Shown here piece after piece: positions 7,363-14,623 of a DNA stretch of 33,448 nt. The notes beneath the pieces are model-generated. The model did no database searches. It worked only from the letters and a program-made list of their open reading frames with translations, and was not told the DNA's origin. The first letter of the stretch is position 1. Each line of letters starts with the position of its first letter. Source of the stretch: a virus. The position numbers and the translations under genes were made by a program. The stretch is from IMG/VR virus record IMGVR_UViG_3300049255_000538, positions 1 through 33,448 of that record; one strand, written 5' to 3'.

Positions 7363-7782
7363 ATGGTCTCGATCCTGGCCGTGAGCCTGGCTGCTCAGGT
7401 CTCGCCCGCGACGGTCGAGGCCGCCCGCGGCGACCTGGCGTTCGTCCGGGGGGTTGAGGAGTTCGTGCTCGGCGCCGATCCGGGCGGGAGACCTCCCGAG
7501 CCCTATCGGGGGCTGATCGAGCGGCTCGGGGATCCGGCGTGGCGCGAGCGAGAGGCCGCATCCGAGGCCCTTCAAGAGGTATCGGCCGCGGACCATCGCT
7601 GGCTGTTCTGGGGCCGTCGCCACCCCGACCCCGAGGTCCGGCTCCGCTCGAACGCGATCCTGCGGCGGCTGAATCCCTGCTCCACTTGCGAGGGCGCCGG
7701 CAACTCGAAGGATTGGGAGCTCTGGCCGTGCTGGGACTGCCAGGGCACAGCCACGGCGTGGCCATGGTCGATGTGGGACTGA
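7363..7782 (+). CDS. HEAT-like protein with DnaJ-type CxxCxGxG motifs
   Basis: This encodes 139 residues starting eight bases after the preceding stop; the overlapping GGAGTGA provides a ribosome site. Residues about 1-18 are weakly hydrophobic, possibly a signal. The middle (about 52-102) matches the planctomycete-style HEAT pattern: RLGDPAWREREAASEAL, then HPDPEVRLRSNAILRRL. The C-terminus has two cysteine knuckles, CSTCEGAG (about 106-113) and CWDCQGTA, which mimic the zinc-binding repeats of DnaJ. Such short HEAT plus zinc-knuckle proteins suggest protein-protein contacts, but no specific role can be assigned. It lies in the accessory island between portal and scaffold. Confidence 0.62.
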   Translation: MVSILAVSLAAQVSPATVEAARGDLAFVRGVEEFVLGADPGGRPPEPYRGLIERLGDPAWREREAASEALQEVSAADHRWLFWGRRHPDPEVRLRSNAILRRLNPCSTCEGAGNSKDWELWPCWDCQGTATAWPWSMWD

Positions 7783-7789
7783 CGATCCG

Positions 7790-8165
7790 ATTAGCACCAC
7801 GCCCTTTCTAACTCTTACCTCGGTGTTTGCCGCCGATCAGATCCGCGTCGGCGATGCCATCCGCTTCTCGTTCGCCGAGACCACCAGCGGCCATCTAAGA
7901 CTGGGAGGTCAGCAACGATCTGCCCGACAGCGATTACGTGCCCGCGCCCGGCATGACACACGACGGTACTGACATCAAAACTACCTTAGGCGGCTTCAAC
8001 TTCCTTGAGGCCAGCACGGCCGACGACGTGGACGCCCGCGTCCTCGAGTGTCTTGCCCCCGGCAAGTTCGCCATATCGCTCCGCTATACAGCCGGGTCCA
8101 TCCGGACCAAGTCCGGCTCCGGTTACGACCTGGACCTCTACGTCGGGGTCGCGCCGGGAGGCTGA
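7790..8165 (+). pseudogene. Broken gene: lost start codon and one-base insertion
   Basis: Two frames give one continuous-looking protein. The first runs from 7790 as (I)STTPFLTLTSVFAADQIRVGD...FAETTSGHL. The second continues from 7899 as DWEVSNDLPDSDYVPAPGMTHDG and ends at the TGA at 8163-8165. Removing one A from CTAAGAC (7895-7901) joins them as GHL-DWEV. In the existing sequence that A creates an in-frame TAA at 7896. The position where a start would be expected reads ATT (7790), next to AGCACCACG. About 124 residues would be restored. A truncated product from GTG 7938 (75 residues) remains possible. The family is unknown; the sequence looks beta-rich. Confidence 0.55.
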
Positions 8166-8167
8166 CG

Positions 8168-8254
8168 ATGGAACTCCTGATCCTGCTCGCCCCCGCGATT
8201 GGCCTCGTCGGTTTGCGGGCTTCTACTGCTGCGGCTCTCGCGGCAGCCGGCTGA
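8168..8254 (+). CDS. 28-residue hydrophobic ORF, possibly truncated
   Basis: An ATG two bases after the preceding stop opens a 28-codon frame, MELLILLAPAIGLVGLRAS followed by an Ala-rich end, predicted to be membrane-inserted. A second hydrophobic stretch (GLIVLVLLLVITVVIPI) lies directly downstream in the next frame and stops at 8325. The pair may be one small two-pass membrane protein split by a frameshift, which would match the decay just upstream. There is no independent support for expression. Confidence 0.35.
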   Translation: MELLILLAPAIGLVGLRASTAAALAAAG

Positions 8255-8341
8255 GGTTCGGGATCGACGTCGGATTGATCGTTCTTGTGCTGCTGCTCGT
8301 GATCACCGTGGTCATCCCGATCTAGGCGGGATGGGACCTTT

Positions 8342-9328
8342 GTGTTTGGCTGTGAATCGAGGGCAGGCATTCGCCTGAACCGGATGACGAACTGTAAACA
8401 CAACTGCCTATCGCTCGAGCCTCTGGAGGTGATCGCCCTTCGTTCCGGCTTCGCCCCCGCCGAACTCCGAGTCGCCTACGGCTTCGCCCATGCGTTCCAG
8501 GTCTACGGCGCTGCAGCTCGGGGAGCCGGCGTCACGATCGCCGTTGTGGACGCTTACAACGATCCGACGCTGGCGGGTGACCTGTCGGCGTACTCGAGCC
8601 ACTTCGGCCTGGCGACGCCCGAACTCGCCGTCGTCAACCTGGGGCCGCCGGGCAACACCGGAGGCGAGACCGGCTGGAGCATCGAGGAGGTGCTGGACGT
8701 CGAGACGATCCACGCCCTGCTCCCGCGAGCCCGAATCGTGCTCGTCGAGGCCGCGAGTGCGTCGCTGATCGACCTGGCGACCGCTGAGATGTACGCGGCT
8801 GGCATCCCCGGCGCGGCCGCGATCTCGAATAGCTGGGGCTCGGCCGACGACCCTTACGACGGCCCGAATAACGTGCCGTTCGCCTCGGCATTCGGCGCCG
8901 ATTCCGGTATTGTATACGCCGCCGCGGCCGGGGACGCATCCGGTCCGCTGTCCTACCCTGCCGCACTGCCCAACGTCGTCGCGGTGGGCGGCACGACGCT
9001 GACGCACAACGCCCAAGGCTACCATCAGCGGCCCTGGCTCTCTTACTTCGCCGGTTACACAGACCCCGCCAAGACCAGGCCCGACGCCCGCCTGGTGGGC
9101 GGGTATCCCGGTCTCGAAGTCTACGGAACATCGGGGTTCGGCGCGCCAACGTGGACCGACGTCTGGGGAACATCGCTGGCCTGTCCGGCGTTCGTCGCCA
9201 TGGTCGGCGTGGCCGACGGGGTGAGGCTGGGGCGGGGGCTCACTCCGCTAGGGACCTCGGAAGTGCTGGCCGGGCTGACGCCGGATGAGACGCCGACAGC
9301 GCCGGGGTTCGTCGTACAGTTTGGGTGA
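8342..9328 (+). CDS. S53 family (sedolisin-type) serine-carboxyl peptidase
   Basis: This encodes 328 residues from GTG 8342; ATG 8384 is an alternative. Sedolisin signatures are clear. AVVDAYNDPTLAGDL (68-81) is the start of the catalytic domain. E115 and D119 in WSIEEVLDVE give the Glu-x3-Asp catalytic pair. SNSWG (162-166), AAAGDAS with D198 (oxyanion Asp), VAVGGTTL (213-220) and WGTSLACP with S278 (the nucleophile) follow. The long pro-region of secreted sedolisins is missing. The N-terminus instead has LSLEPLEVIALRSG, resembling the LEPLE-type motif of planctomycete exported proteins. These enzymes normally act outside the cell at acid pH. A phage copy might degrade surface protein or process virion parts; both ideas are inference. 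Confidence 0.82.
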   Translation: MFGCESRAGIRLNRMTNCKHNCLSLEPLEVIALRSGFAPAELRVAYGFAHAFQVYGAAARGAGVTIAVVDAYNDPTLAGDLSAYSSHFGLATPELAVVNLGPPGNTGGETGWSIEEVLDVETIHALLPRARIVLVEAASASLIDLATAEMYAAGIPGAAAISNSWGSADDPYDGPNNVPFASAFGADSGIVYAAAAGDASGPLSYPAALPNVVAVGGTTLTHNAQGYHQRPWLSYFAGYTDPAKTRPDARLVGGYPGLEVYGTSGFGAPTWTDVWGTSLACPAFVAMVGVADGVRLGRGLTPLGTSEVLAGLTPDETPTAPGFVVQFG

Positions 9329-9335
9329 GGCCGCG

Positions 9336-9476
9336 ATGTTCATGATGGCCGTCATTTTCGAGTCGCTCGCGGTGATCAGCGTATCGGACTTCTTCCTGAG
9401 GCGAGCTGCTGAACTGAGAAAGCTTTCCCGAACGTTGATACGCGCATGCGAATCACCATCCTCGTCGTGGCTCTGA
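9336..9476 (+). CDS. 46-residue ORF with hydrophobic N-terminus
   Basis: This frame starts with ATG eight bases after the S53 stop and encodes MFMMAVIFESLAVISVSDF followed by a basic segment (RRAAELRKLSRTLIRA). It overlaps the next small gene by 31 bases in another frame. A membrane-tethered peptide is plausible. Support is limited to spacing and amino-acid pattern. Confidence 0.35.
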   Translation: MFMMAVIFESLAVISVSDFFLRRAAELRKLSRTLIRACESPSSSWL

Positions 9477-9610
9477 CGGCGGCGCTCACCGCGACACTCT
9501 CGCTGCCGCGTGGGCAGCGCGTCTGCAAGCCCGTGCTCCGCTACGGCCGGGGTGGTCGCTGGCGGACTCCCCAAGGGGCCAGGTTCGCCTGGCTGATGGA
9601 GAATCGATGA
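9446..9610 (+). CDS. 54-residue small exported protein
   Basis: The ATG at 9446 gives MRITILVVALTAALTATLS, a typical signal peptide (basic start, hydrophobic core, small residues), then a short basic mature part with PRGQRVC and RYGRGGRWRTPQG, ending MENR. The stop overlaps the glycosyltransferase start as ATGA (9607-9610), a classic sign of translational coupling, which supports its being real. One Cys is present, not in a clear lipobox. The function is unknown. Confidence 0.5.
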   Translation: MRITILVVALTAALTATLSLPRGQRVCKPVLRYGRGGRWRTPQGARFAWLMENR

Positions 9611-10419
9611 ACAGGCTTGAGGCAGTGGTGGTCTGCGTGGACTACGCGGATTACCTGGCGGAAACCTTGCCGTTCCTCCTGCCGCACGTCGATGACGTGG
9701 TGGTAGTGACGACCCCGGACGATGGCCGCACCCACCGGGTCTGCAAGCGACACGGGGTGAGGTTCCTCCCGACCCGGTGCTTCTATCGTGAAGGGGAAGC
9801 CTTCAACAAGGCCCGCGGGATCAACTACGGACTAGCGAACCTCAAGCTAGACGGCTGGGTACTCCACATCGATGCGGATACCGTCCTGCCATCGCGCACG
9901 CGGTACATACTGGGCAACGTCGACCTCGACCATCGCAAGCTGTACGGGTGCGATCGCGTTCATTGCTTGGGCCGTGCAGCGTGGGACAATCTGAAGGCCG
10001 ACCCTGAGGTCCAGTACGAGTGGAATTGCCTCGTCAAGCCGCCTCGGCAATGGACGCTCGGTGCCCGGATCGCTCACCTTGAGTATGGCGGATATTGCCC
10101 GATCGGATTCTTCCAGTTGTGGAATCCATCTGGCTCGGGCGTGGCGCGATATCCCCGCGTGGGACAGGGGACGGCCGAGCACTCCGACGTTCTGCATGCC
10201 ATCCAATGGGACCGCCAGGATCGCTGCTTGATCCCCGAATTGATCTGCATCCACCTGGAGACGAAGGACAAGGGCGATGGCCGCCCGATGGGGCAGAATT
10301 GGTCCGGCCGAACAACTCCGGAATTCACCCGGGATGAGTCGCCTTATCGCGTCTCATCTGCACGGCCGAGCGGAGTCCGGGCCGCTAGCCCAGGCGCCTA
10401 TTCGTCCGCGGAGAGTTGA
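9607..10419 (+). CDS. Glycosyltransferase-like protein (GT-A fold)
   Basis: This is a 270-residue protein. The N-terminal strand MNRLEAVVVCVDYADYLAET and PHVDDVVVVTTPDDGRT resemble the nucleotide-binding start of GT-A (family 2-like) enzymes. FNKARGINYGLANL precedes HIDADTVLP, whose DAD (89-91) is the expected metal/sugar-nucleotide DxD motif. The C-terminal 40 residues are Pro/Ser/Ala-rich and probably unstructured. The start overlaps the preceding small exported gene by four bases. In phages such enzymes can glycosylate virion proteins, alter host surface sugars or modify DNA; position near capsid genes slightly favours a virion target, which is inference. Confidence 0.72.
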   Translation: MNRLEAVVVCVDYADYLAETLPFLLPHVDDVVVVTTPDDGRTHRVCKRHGVRFLPTRCFYREGEAFNKARGINYGLANLKLDGWVLHIDADTVLPSRTRYILGNVDLDHRKLYGCDRVHCLGRAAWDNLKADPEVQYEWNCLVKPPRQWTLGARIAHLEYGGYCPIGFFQLWNPSGSGVARYPRVGQGTAEHSDVLHAIQWDRQDRCLIPELICIHLETKDKGDGRPMGQNWSGRTTPEFTRDESPYRVSSARPSGVRAASPGAYSSAES

Positions 10420-10509
10420 TTAGAAGCAGTATGCCGTTGGGCGCATTCGGGTCAGTCCGACCTGGACGTCCTACTGCCGGATTCTCACCCACTTTGAGGA
10501 ACTTGAACA

Positions 10510-11211
10510 ATGCCCCTGGACAATCAGGGTGGTCCGGCGACGGCCTCGCCGTTCCAGACCGCCGCGACACAGCAGACCGTGACGATTCCGCTGGAGCAGC
10601 TCCAGACGTTCACGAGCATCCAGGCGCGGCTGGCGGAGATGGAGGCCGCCCAGCGGACCCAGCAGGAGGCCGCCCAGCAGGAGCAGGCCCGCATCCTGGC
10701 CCAGAAGGGCGAGGTTGAGCACGCCCTGCGGATGCTCCGCGAGCAGTCCGAGCAGACGCTCGGCGCCGAGCGGCAGAGGCTCGTCCAGGTCGAGGATCGG
10801 GCCAAACGATACGCGCTCGACGGCGAGATCTCTCGGGCACTGTCGTCCCACAATCTCGTCCAAGGCGGAGCCGAGCAGCTCTCGCAGCTCTGGCGGAGCC
10901 AGTTCCTTGTCGACACGCAGGGCGATTCGTTCGCCGTGCGGACGCCGACGTTCCAGTCGGTGGGCGAGTTCGTTTCCCAGCAGCTTGCCCGACCGGAGTA
11001 TGCCCACTTCGTCCGGGCCTCGACGCAGGGGGGGACGGCCACGGGCCAGACGATTCAGGCGGCCCAGACGCCGCCCGCAAGCCCGACGTCGGCGCCCCAG
11101 CCGAGGAATATGGGCGAGGCAGTGATCCTCCACATGCAGGGCCTCCAGAAGACCCAGGGCGATGCCCGGGCCAACCTGAGTTTGCCCATGGGGCTTCGGG
11201 CGGCTCGCTGA
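10510..11211 (+). CDS. Capsid scaffold candidate
   Basis: This is a 233-residue protein. GAGGA (10496-10500) lies nine bases before the ATG. Residues about 28-105 are a long, Gln/Glu/Arg-rich coiled-coil (LEQLQTF, RLAEMEAAQRTQQEAAQQ, LREQSEQTLGAERQRLVQVED). A mixed segment and a Pro/Ala/Gln-rich tail follow. An acidic, Gln-rich coil directly upstream of the major capsid gene is the usual form and place of a scaffolding protein that guides procapsid assembly. No protease domain is visible, so it is not a protease-scaffold fusion. The 90 bases upstream of it (10420-10509) hold only the ribosome site. Confidence 0.68.
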   Translation: MPLDNQGGPATASPFQTAATQQTVTIPLEQLQTFTSIQARLAEMEAAQRTQQEAAQQEQARILAQKGEVEHALRMLREQSEQTLGAERQRLVQVEDRAKRYALDGEISRALSSHNLVQGGAEQLSQLWRSQFLVDTQGDSFAVRTPTFQSVGEFVSQQLARPEYAHFVRASTQGGTATGQTIQAAQTPPASPTSAPQPRNMGEAVILHMQGLQKTQGDARANLSLPMGLRAAR

Positions 11212-11340
11212 CGTTCGCCTCGCTCGCGGTCGTCGGTGGTCAGCGACGAACGACTGATCGACCCGCCCACTCACCACTGGTCATCGAATCCTCAATCCGA
11301 CGCCCTTCGAGGGCATGCCGGCCGGGGGCCCGCCACCTCC

Positions 11341-11369
11341 CGAGAACCGCGAATGTGGCGATCGAGATC
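11341..11369 (+). promoter_or_regulatory. Duplicated leader element before the major capsid gene
   Basis: CGAGAACCGCGAA (11341-11353), then GTGGC and GAGATC (11364-11369), precede the capsid ATG by eight bases. The same 13-mer, followed by GGGGC, GAGATC and CATGGC, occurs at 15364-15391 in front of the gene at 15399. The shared order and spacing show a common leader. It also supports ATG 11378 as the capsid start. Confidence 0.55.
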
Positions 11370-11377
11370 CTATTTCC

Positions 11378-12577
11378 ATGGCCGACTTCCTCCAGGGCTT
11401 CCTCGGCACACAACTGGCCGGCGTCGAGGCTCGCAATGATGTCACCGTTGCGATTCGCAACTGGTTTGCGAATCGCAACCCCCTCGTGACCCGGCTGCCC
11501 TACGTGCCGGTCGAGCGGGTGGACTTTCAGATGTACACACACAAGTACCGGGCGCGTTCCACGGTGCTTGGCGCCTCGGTCTCGTCCGCCGCGCAGACCA
11601 GCCTGACCGTCGCGGACTCCACGTTCATGATGAACCACGACGTGCTCGAGATCGTGGATTCGGCGACCGGCAACGTCGAGCGGGTCCAGATCAACGGCGA
11701 CCCGACGGGGCCCAACACGGTCAACATCACTCGCGGGTTGTGGTCGCAGATCGGCGGAGTCGTCGGGACCACGCCGCTCGCGTCGGCGGCCACCAGCTCG
11801 ACGGTCAACCTGATCGGCAACTCGCGGAACGGTGCCGAAGTCAACCAGACCGGGCTGACGACCATCGGCGTGCCGCGTACGCAGTATTGCCAGACGTTCC
11901 AGTTCCCGGTCCAGATCAGCGGCAGTGCTCAGAGCGCCCGGGCCCAGGTGCTGCCGGGCGGCATCCAGACGCCGTTCGACTTCAACATGACCGTCCAGCT
12001 CCAGAACATGGTGGACGACATCGAGAACTCTTGCTACTACGGCATCGCCCAAGGGCCCAATGATGCCGCGGGCGTAACGGCCAAGATGAACGGGCTGCGA
12101 TCGATTTTCCAGACCAACAACATCTCGAGCCTGACCGGGATGACGCCGGTCAACGCGGCGGCCTACGGCGCGACGGACCTCGTCCGCGACACGCTCCAGG
12201 CGGCCCGCTCCGGCGGCGGCGAGCCGGATCTCCTGATCGTCTCGACCAACTTCATGAGCGGGTTCGCGACCTGGGGCCAGGCGATCCAGCGCGTGCCGGC
12301 CGGCGAGACCGCGTTCGGCACACCGATCAACGTCCTGGAGGCGCCGTTCCTCCACGGCGTCACGATCGTCGAGGCGCCGCTGCTGCGGCCGTTCACGGCG
12401 ATCGCCCTGACCAGCTCGGAGGTCTACATCCGCAACAAGCGGAACCCGTACTGGCAGCTCCGCGGCTCCCGCGGCGACATGGTCGAGGGCGACTGGCTGG
12501 CCGAGATGGCGATCGAGGTCGTCAATGAGAGCCACCACGCGTGGGTCGAGGGCATCACGGCGTTCTCCGCGAACTGA
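11378..12577 (+). CDS. Major capsid protein, SU10-like (HK97 fold)
   Basis: This encodes 399 residues starting MADFLQGF; an in-frame ATG at 11315 would add 21 Pro-rich residues, but the duplicated leader favours 11378. The protein reads like the SU10-type capsid family. An early beta insertion (AAQTSLTVADSTFMMNHDVL...GNVERVQI, residues about 69-110) is followed by an RTQYCQTFQFPVQISG segment and the helical spine with LQNMVDDIENSCYYG. A substrate-like strand region and the C-terminal KRNPYWQLRGSRGDMVEGDWLAEMAIEVVNE end the protein. It assembles as hexamers and pentamers of the head shell. It lies right after the scaffold candidate. No N-terminal delta domain to be cleaved is obvious, in keeping with a separate scaffold. 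Confidence 0.85.
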   Translation: MADFLQGFLGTQLAGVEARNDVTVAIRNWFANRNPLVTRLPYVPVERVDFQMYTHKYRARSTVLGASVSSAAQTSLTVADSTFMMNHDVLEIVDSATGNVERVQINGDPTGPNTVNITRGLWSQIGGVVGTTPLASAATSSTVNLIGNSRNGAEVNQTGLTTIGVPRTQYCQTFQFPVQISGSAQSARAQVLPGGIQTPFDFNMTVQLQNMVDDIENSCYYGIAQGPNDAAGVTAKMNGLRSIFQTNNISSLTGMTPVNAAAYGATDLVRDTLQAARSGGGEPDLLIVSTNFMSGFATWGQAIQRVPAGETAFGTPINVLEAPFLHGVTIVEAPLLRPFTAIALTSSEVYIRNKRNPYWQLRGSRGDMVEGDWLAEMAIEVVNESHHAWVEGITAFSAN

Positions 12578-12588
12578 CGTTCGCGGTG

Positions 12589-12655
12589 GTGGTCAGTGGC
12601 CGGTGACCCCGGAATGGACCGACCATCATTCTCCTCGCGTCTGACCACTGACCAC
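12589..12655 (+). repeat. Inverted repeat downstream of the capsid gene
   Basis: GTGGTCAGTGG (12589-12599) and CCACTGACCAC (12645-12655) are perfect 11-base inverted copies 45 bases apart. The right arm is part of the heptad tract. Folded in RNA this would give a hairpin after the highly expressed capsid gene. No T-run follows, so terminator function is doubtful. Confidence 0.45.
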
Positions 12656-12669
12656 TGACTATTGACCAT
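12642..12669 (+). repeat. Heptad-periodic leader TGACCAC
   Basis: Four 7-base units (TGACCAC, TGACCAC, TGACTAT, TGACCAT) end 24 bases before the ATG at 12694. They are followed by GAGCGAAGCGA (12682-12692), the same 11-mer that precedes the gene at 545. Confidence 0.7.
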
Positions 12670-12693
12670 CAGAGCGGAGTGGAGCGAAGCGAC

Positions 12694-13110
12694 ATGTGGC
12701 GATTCCGCGGCACCCCGTATTACCTTGATGCCCAGGGCGAGCGTCTCGGGTTATCGAAGATCTTGACCGACCGGGCGAGACACAATCCGGAAGTCTACCG
12801 GGTGTCCGTCCTCCTGGGCCAGCTCTGCGAGCGGTATCACCGGGCCCCGAAGGAGGACGGTCGCGCCGTGGTCTCCCCTGCCGAGCTGGCGCAGATCCGC
12901 GGCACGCTCGGTCAGTGCGAGCACGAGCTGGAGAAGCTTCACGCCCTGGCGGCCGCCTCGCAGGCGATGGTCGACGAGGCGCACGAGGCTTTCGGGCTGG
13001 AGGTCCCGGGGCGCCACTTCCGCGTTAGGTGTGATTTCGACGATCTGCCGGGCTCGGCAGACTTTATCCCCATCAAGGTCATCCGCGACAGGACGGCGAA
13101 AGCAAGATAA
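12694..13110 (+). CDS. Hypothetical head-region protein
   Basis: I place the start at ATG 12694 (138 residues), since GGAG at 12681-12684 lies nine bases before it; GTG 12679 would add five residues. The protein starts MWRFRGTPYYLDAQGERLG and has a helical middle (about 75-115: AELAQIRGTLGQCEHELEKLHALAAASQ split by short turns). It ends in a beta-like stretch with FIPIKVIRDR. No family recognised. Its place after the capsid gene suggests a head-completion or virion accessory role. It ends four bases before the next ATG. Confidence 0.6.
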   Translation: MWRFRGTPYYLDAQGERLGLSKILTDRARHNPEVYRVSVLLGQLCERYHRAPKEDGRAVVSPAELAQIRGTLGQCEHELEKLHALAAASQAMVDEAHEAFGLEVPGRHFRVRCDFDDLPGSADFIPIKVIRDRTAKAR

Positions 13111-13113
13111 ACC

Positions 13114-13872
13114 ATGGCCTACACCTCACCCAGCATAGCGCCTTCGGGCACAACCTTCGCCCAGTTCCAGGCGGGGGGAGCCAGCGGCATCCTGGAGCGA
13201 TTGATCGCCGCGAATTTCGCCGGGACCGCGGCCCCTGCCACCCCGACGATCTCCGCTACGAGCGGCGGCACCACTGGCGGCAACCTCGCCGCCGGCACCT
13301 ATTATGTCAAGGTCACCGAGAGCAACGGGCTCGGCGAGACGACCGCGAGCCCCGAGGTCTCCGTCACGGTTGCGGCCGGCAACATTCCGCAGGTCACGTT
13401 CGCGGCGCTACAGGCGGGCAACACCTCCCGCAACGTGTATGTCGGGACGACCAGCGGCGCGGAGGGCCTCTACGTCAGCGGTATCACGGCCGGGACATAC
13501 AACCTCTCGGCCACGATTCCGACCAACTCCTACGCGGTCCCCGTGCCGACGGTCAACACGACTGGCCTGACGAGTACGAACGCCACCACCGGGGTCGTGG
13601 CCAATCAGAAGCTCGCGGCGCTACGGGCGTGCGAGAAGGGTCGGCTGCAGGACGTCTGGAATAACGTCGCGGGGTTGGTCTCGCAGTTCAACCGGGGCGA
13701 GCCGGTCTCCTTCAGCAACGTGGTGTCGAAACTCCGCGATGCCCAGACCGTCTTCGCCGCCCTTACCGAGATCTGCGCCGAGATGGGTGCACTGATCGAC
13801 GCCAATCCCGGGCATTTTACGAATGTCACGACCGGAATCGGCGGTCAGAAGACCGTGCGACAGTGGCCCTGA
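13114..13872 (+). CDS. Virion protein with an FN3/Ig-like domain
   Basis: This encodes 252 residues. The first 40 residues form an N-terminal segment. Residues about 44-150 look like a beta-sandwich of the sort common in phage virion proteins: NLAAGTYYVKVTESNGLGET, then NTSRNVYVGTTSG and GITAGTYNLSATIPT. A short Thr/Asn linker leads to a helical C-terminal region (about 170-235) with KLAALRACEKGRLQDVW. A related [20 protein letters not shown] segment is present in the giant protein at 24277. It may be a head decoration or connector protein; exact role unknown. It starts directly after the preceding stop and is probably coupled. Confidence 0.6.
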   Translation: MAYTSPSIAPSGTTFAQFQAGGASGILERLIAANFAGTAAPATPTISATSGGTTGGNLAAGTYYVKVTESNGLGETTASPEVSVTVAAGNIPQVTFAALQAGNTSRNVYVGTTSGAEGLYVSGITAGTYNLSATIPTNSYAVPVPTVNTTGLTSTNATTGVVANQKLAALRACEKGRLQDVWNNVAGLVSQFNRGEPVSFSNVVSKLRDAQTVFAALTEICAEMGALIDANPGHFTNVTTGIGGQKTVRQWP

Positions 13873-13908
13873 TCTCATGCAAAGGGCTCAACACTGACGT
13901 GGGAGACG

Positions 13909-14145
13909 ATGGCGTTCATCGATCCGACCTCCGACCTCCGGAGTCTGGCCTTTCTGGAATGCCCTCCGATGAACGACGATATCCGGCTCGTCCGATTGGA
14001 GCCCAGGCAGATGGCCCAGATCACGATCGTCGTGCGGTGCGGCGGGACCCGCAAGCTCCGCCTAAGTCTGGCCATGGCGCTCATGCGGATCGCCGGAAGG
14101 CTCGGCGGTTTCAAGCAAGTCAAGCTCGTGCGAGAAACGAGGTAA
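13909..14145 (+). CDS. Hypothetical 78-residue basic protein
   Basis: GGGAG (13901-13905) lies just before the ATG. The product has an N-terminal acidic part (MAFIDPTSDLRS) and a basic half with VVRCGGTRKLRLSLAMALMRIAGRLGG, which could form a beta strand followed by an amphipathic helix. No family recognised. It sits tightly between virion genes, four bases before the next, so it is probably co-translated. Confidence 0.5.
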   Translation: MAFIDPTSDLRSLAFLECPPMNDDIRLVRLEPRQMAQITIVVRCGGTRKLRLSLAMALMRIAGRLGGFKQVKLVRETR

Positions 14146-14149
14146 TCTC

Positions 14150-14512
14150 ATGGCACACAGTCCCAAGCCGGGAGACGCCCGCTGGGGTGTCGTCCAGCCT
14201 TCGAACGTAGCCGGCCTCGGCGGCAGCCGCGCCACCAATGGCTATCTTCCGCTCGTCGGCTCCGCGAGCCCACTCCCCCCTGGCGGACTGGGCTGCGGGG
14301 ATCGGCGCAACGGTTCCTTCCCGATCGGCAGGATCGCCAGCCCGGTACATCCCCCGGAGAGCCGTTTCGACGTCGAGACGGCGAAGATGCCGCAGCCCCC
14401 CTCGGCAATCGAGCCGGGCAAGGGGGCCATCCCCGTGAATCCGTGGGACGGCGCGGGTCGGCCGATCCGAGTGACATCCAATTCAGAGATCCTGGATGAG
14501 CCGCGCCGGTGA
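14150..14512 (+). CDS. Hypothetical Pro/Gly-rich protein
   Basis: This encodes 120 residues, rich in Pro, Gly and Ser, with little hydrophobic core, so much of it is probably unstructured. It ends EILDEPRR. GAGGTAA about eight bases upstream of the ATG gives a weak ribosome site. Its position between head genes suggests a small virion or assembly protein. No family recognised; two other frames here are also open, so the frame choice rests on spacing. Confidence 0.42.
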   Translation: MAHSPKPGDARWGVVQPSNVAGLGGSRATNGYLPLVGSASPLPPGGLGCGDRRNGSFPIGRIASPVHPPESRFDVETAKMPQPPSAIEPGKGAIPVNPWDGAGRPIRVTSNSEILDEPRR

Positions 14513-14525
14513 GCCGCTCGTCCCT

Positions 14526-14567
14526 GTCCGTGGTCCTTCGTTCGCGGTCCTTCGTCCGCTGACTCGC
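14526..14567 (+). repeat. Heptad-periodic tract GTCCTTC type
   Basis: Six 7-base units (GTCCGTG, GTCCTTC, GTTCGCG, GTCCTTC, GTCCGCT, GACTCGC) fill the first half of the spacer before the gene at 14624. A second short tract (GACCACG, GGCAACG, GGCACCT at 14586-14606) fills the other half. Confidence 0.65.
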
Positions 14568-14623
14568 ACCATTTCAGCTATCGCCGACCACGGGCAACGG
14601 GCACCTCACAACGGATAGATCAC

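Noticed and set aside
12642-12669. CRISPR-like array in the repeated spacers
   Set aside because: Units are only 7 bases with no spacers of constant length and no cas genes.
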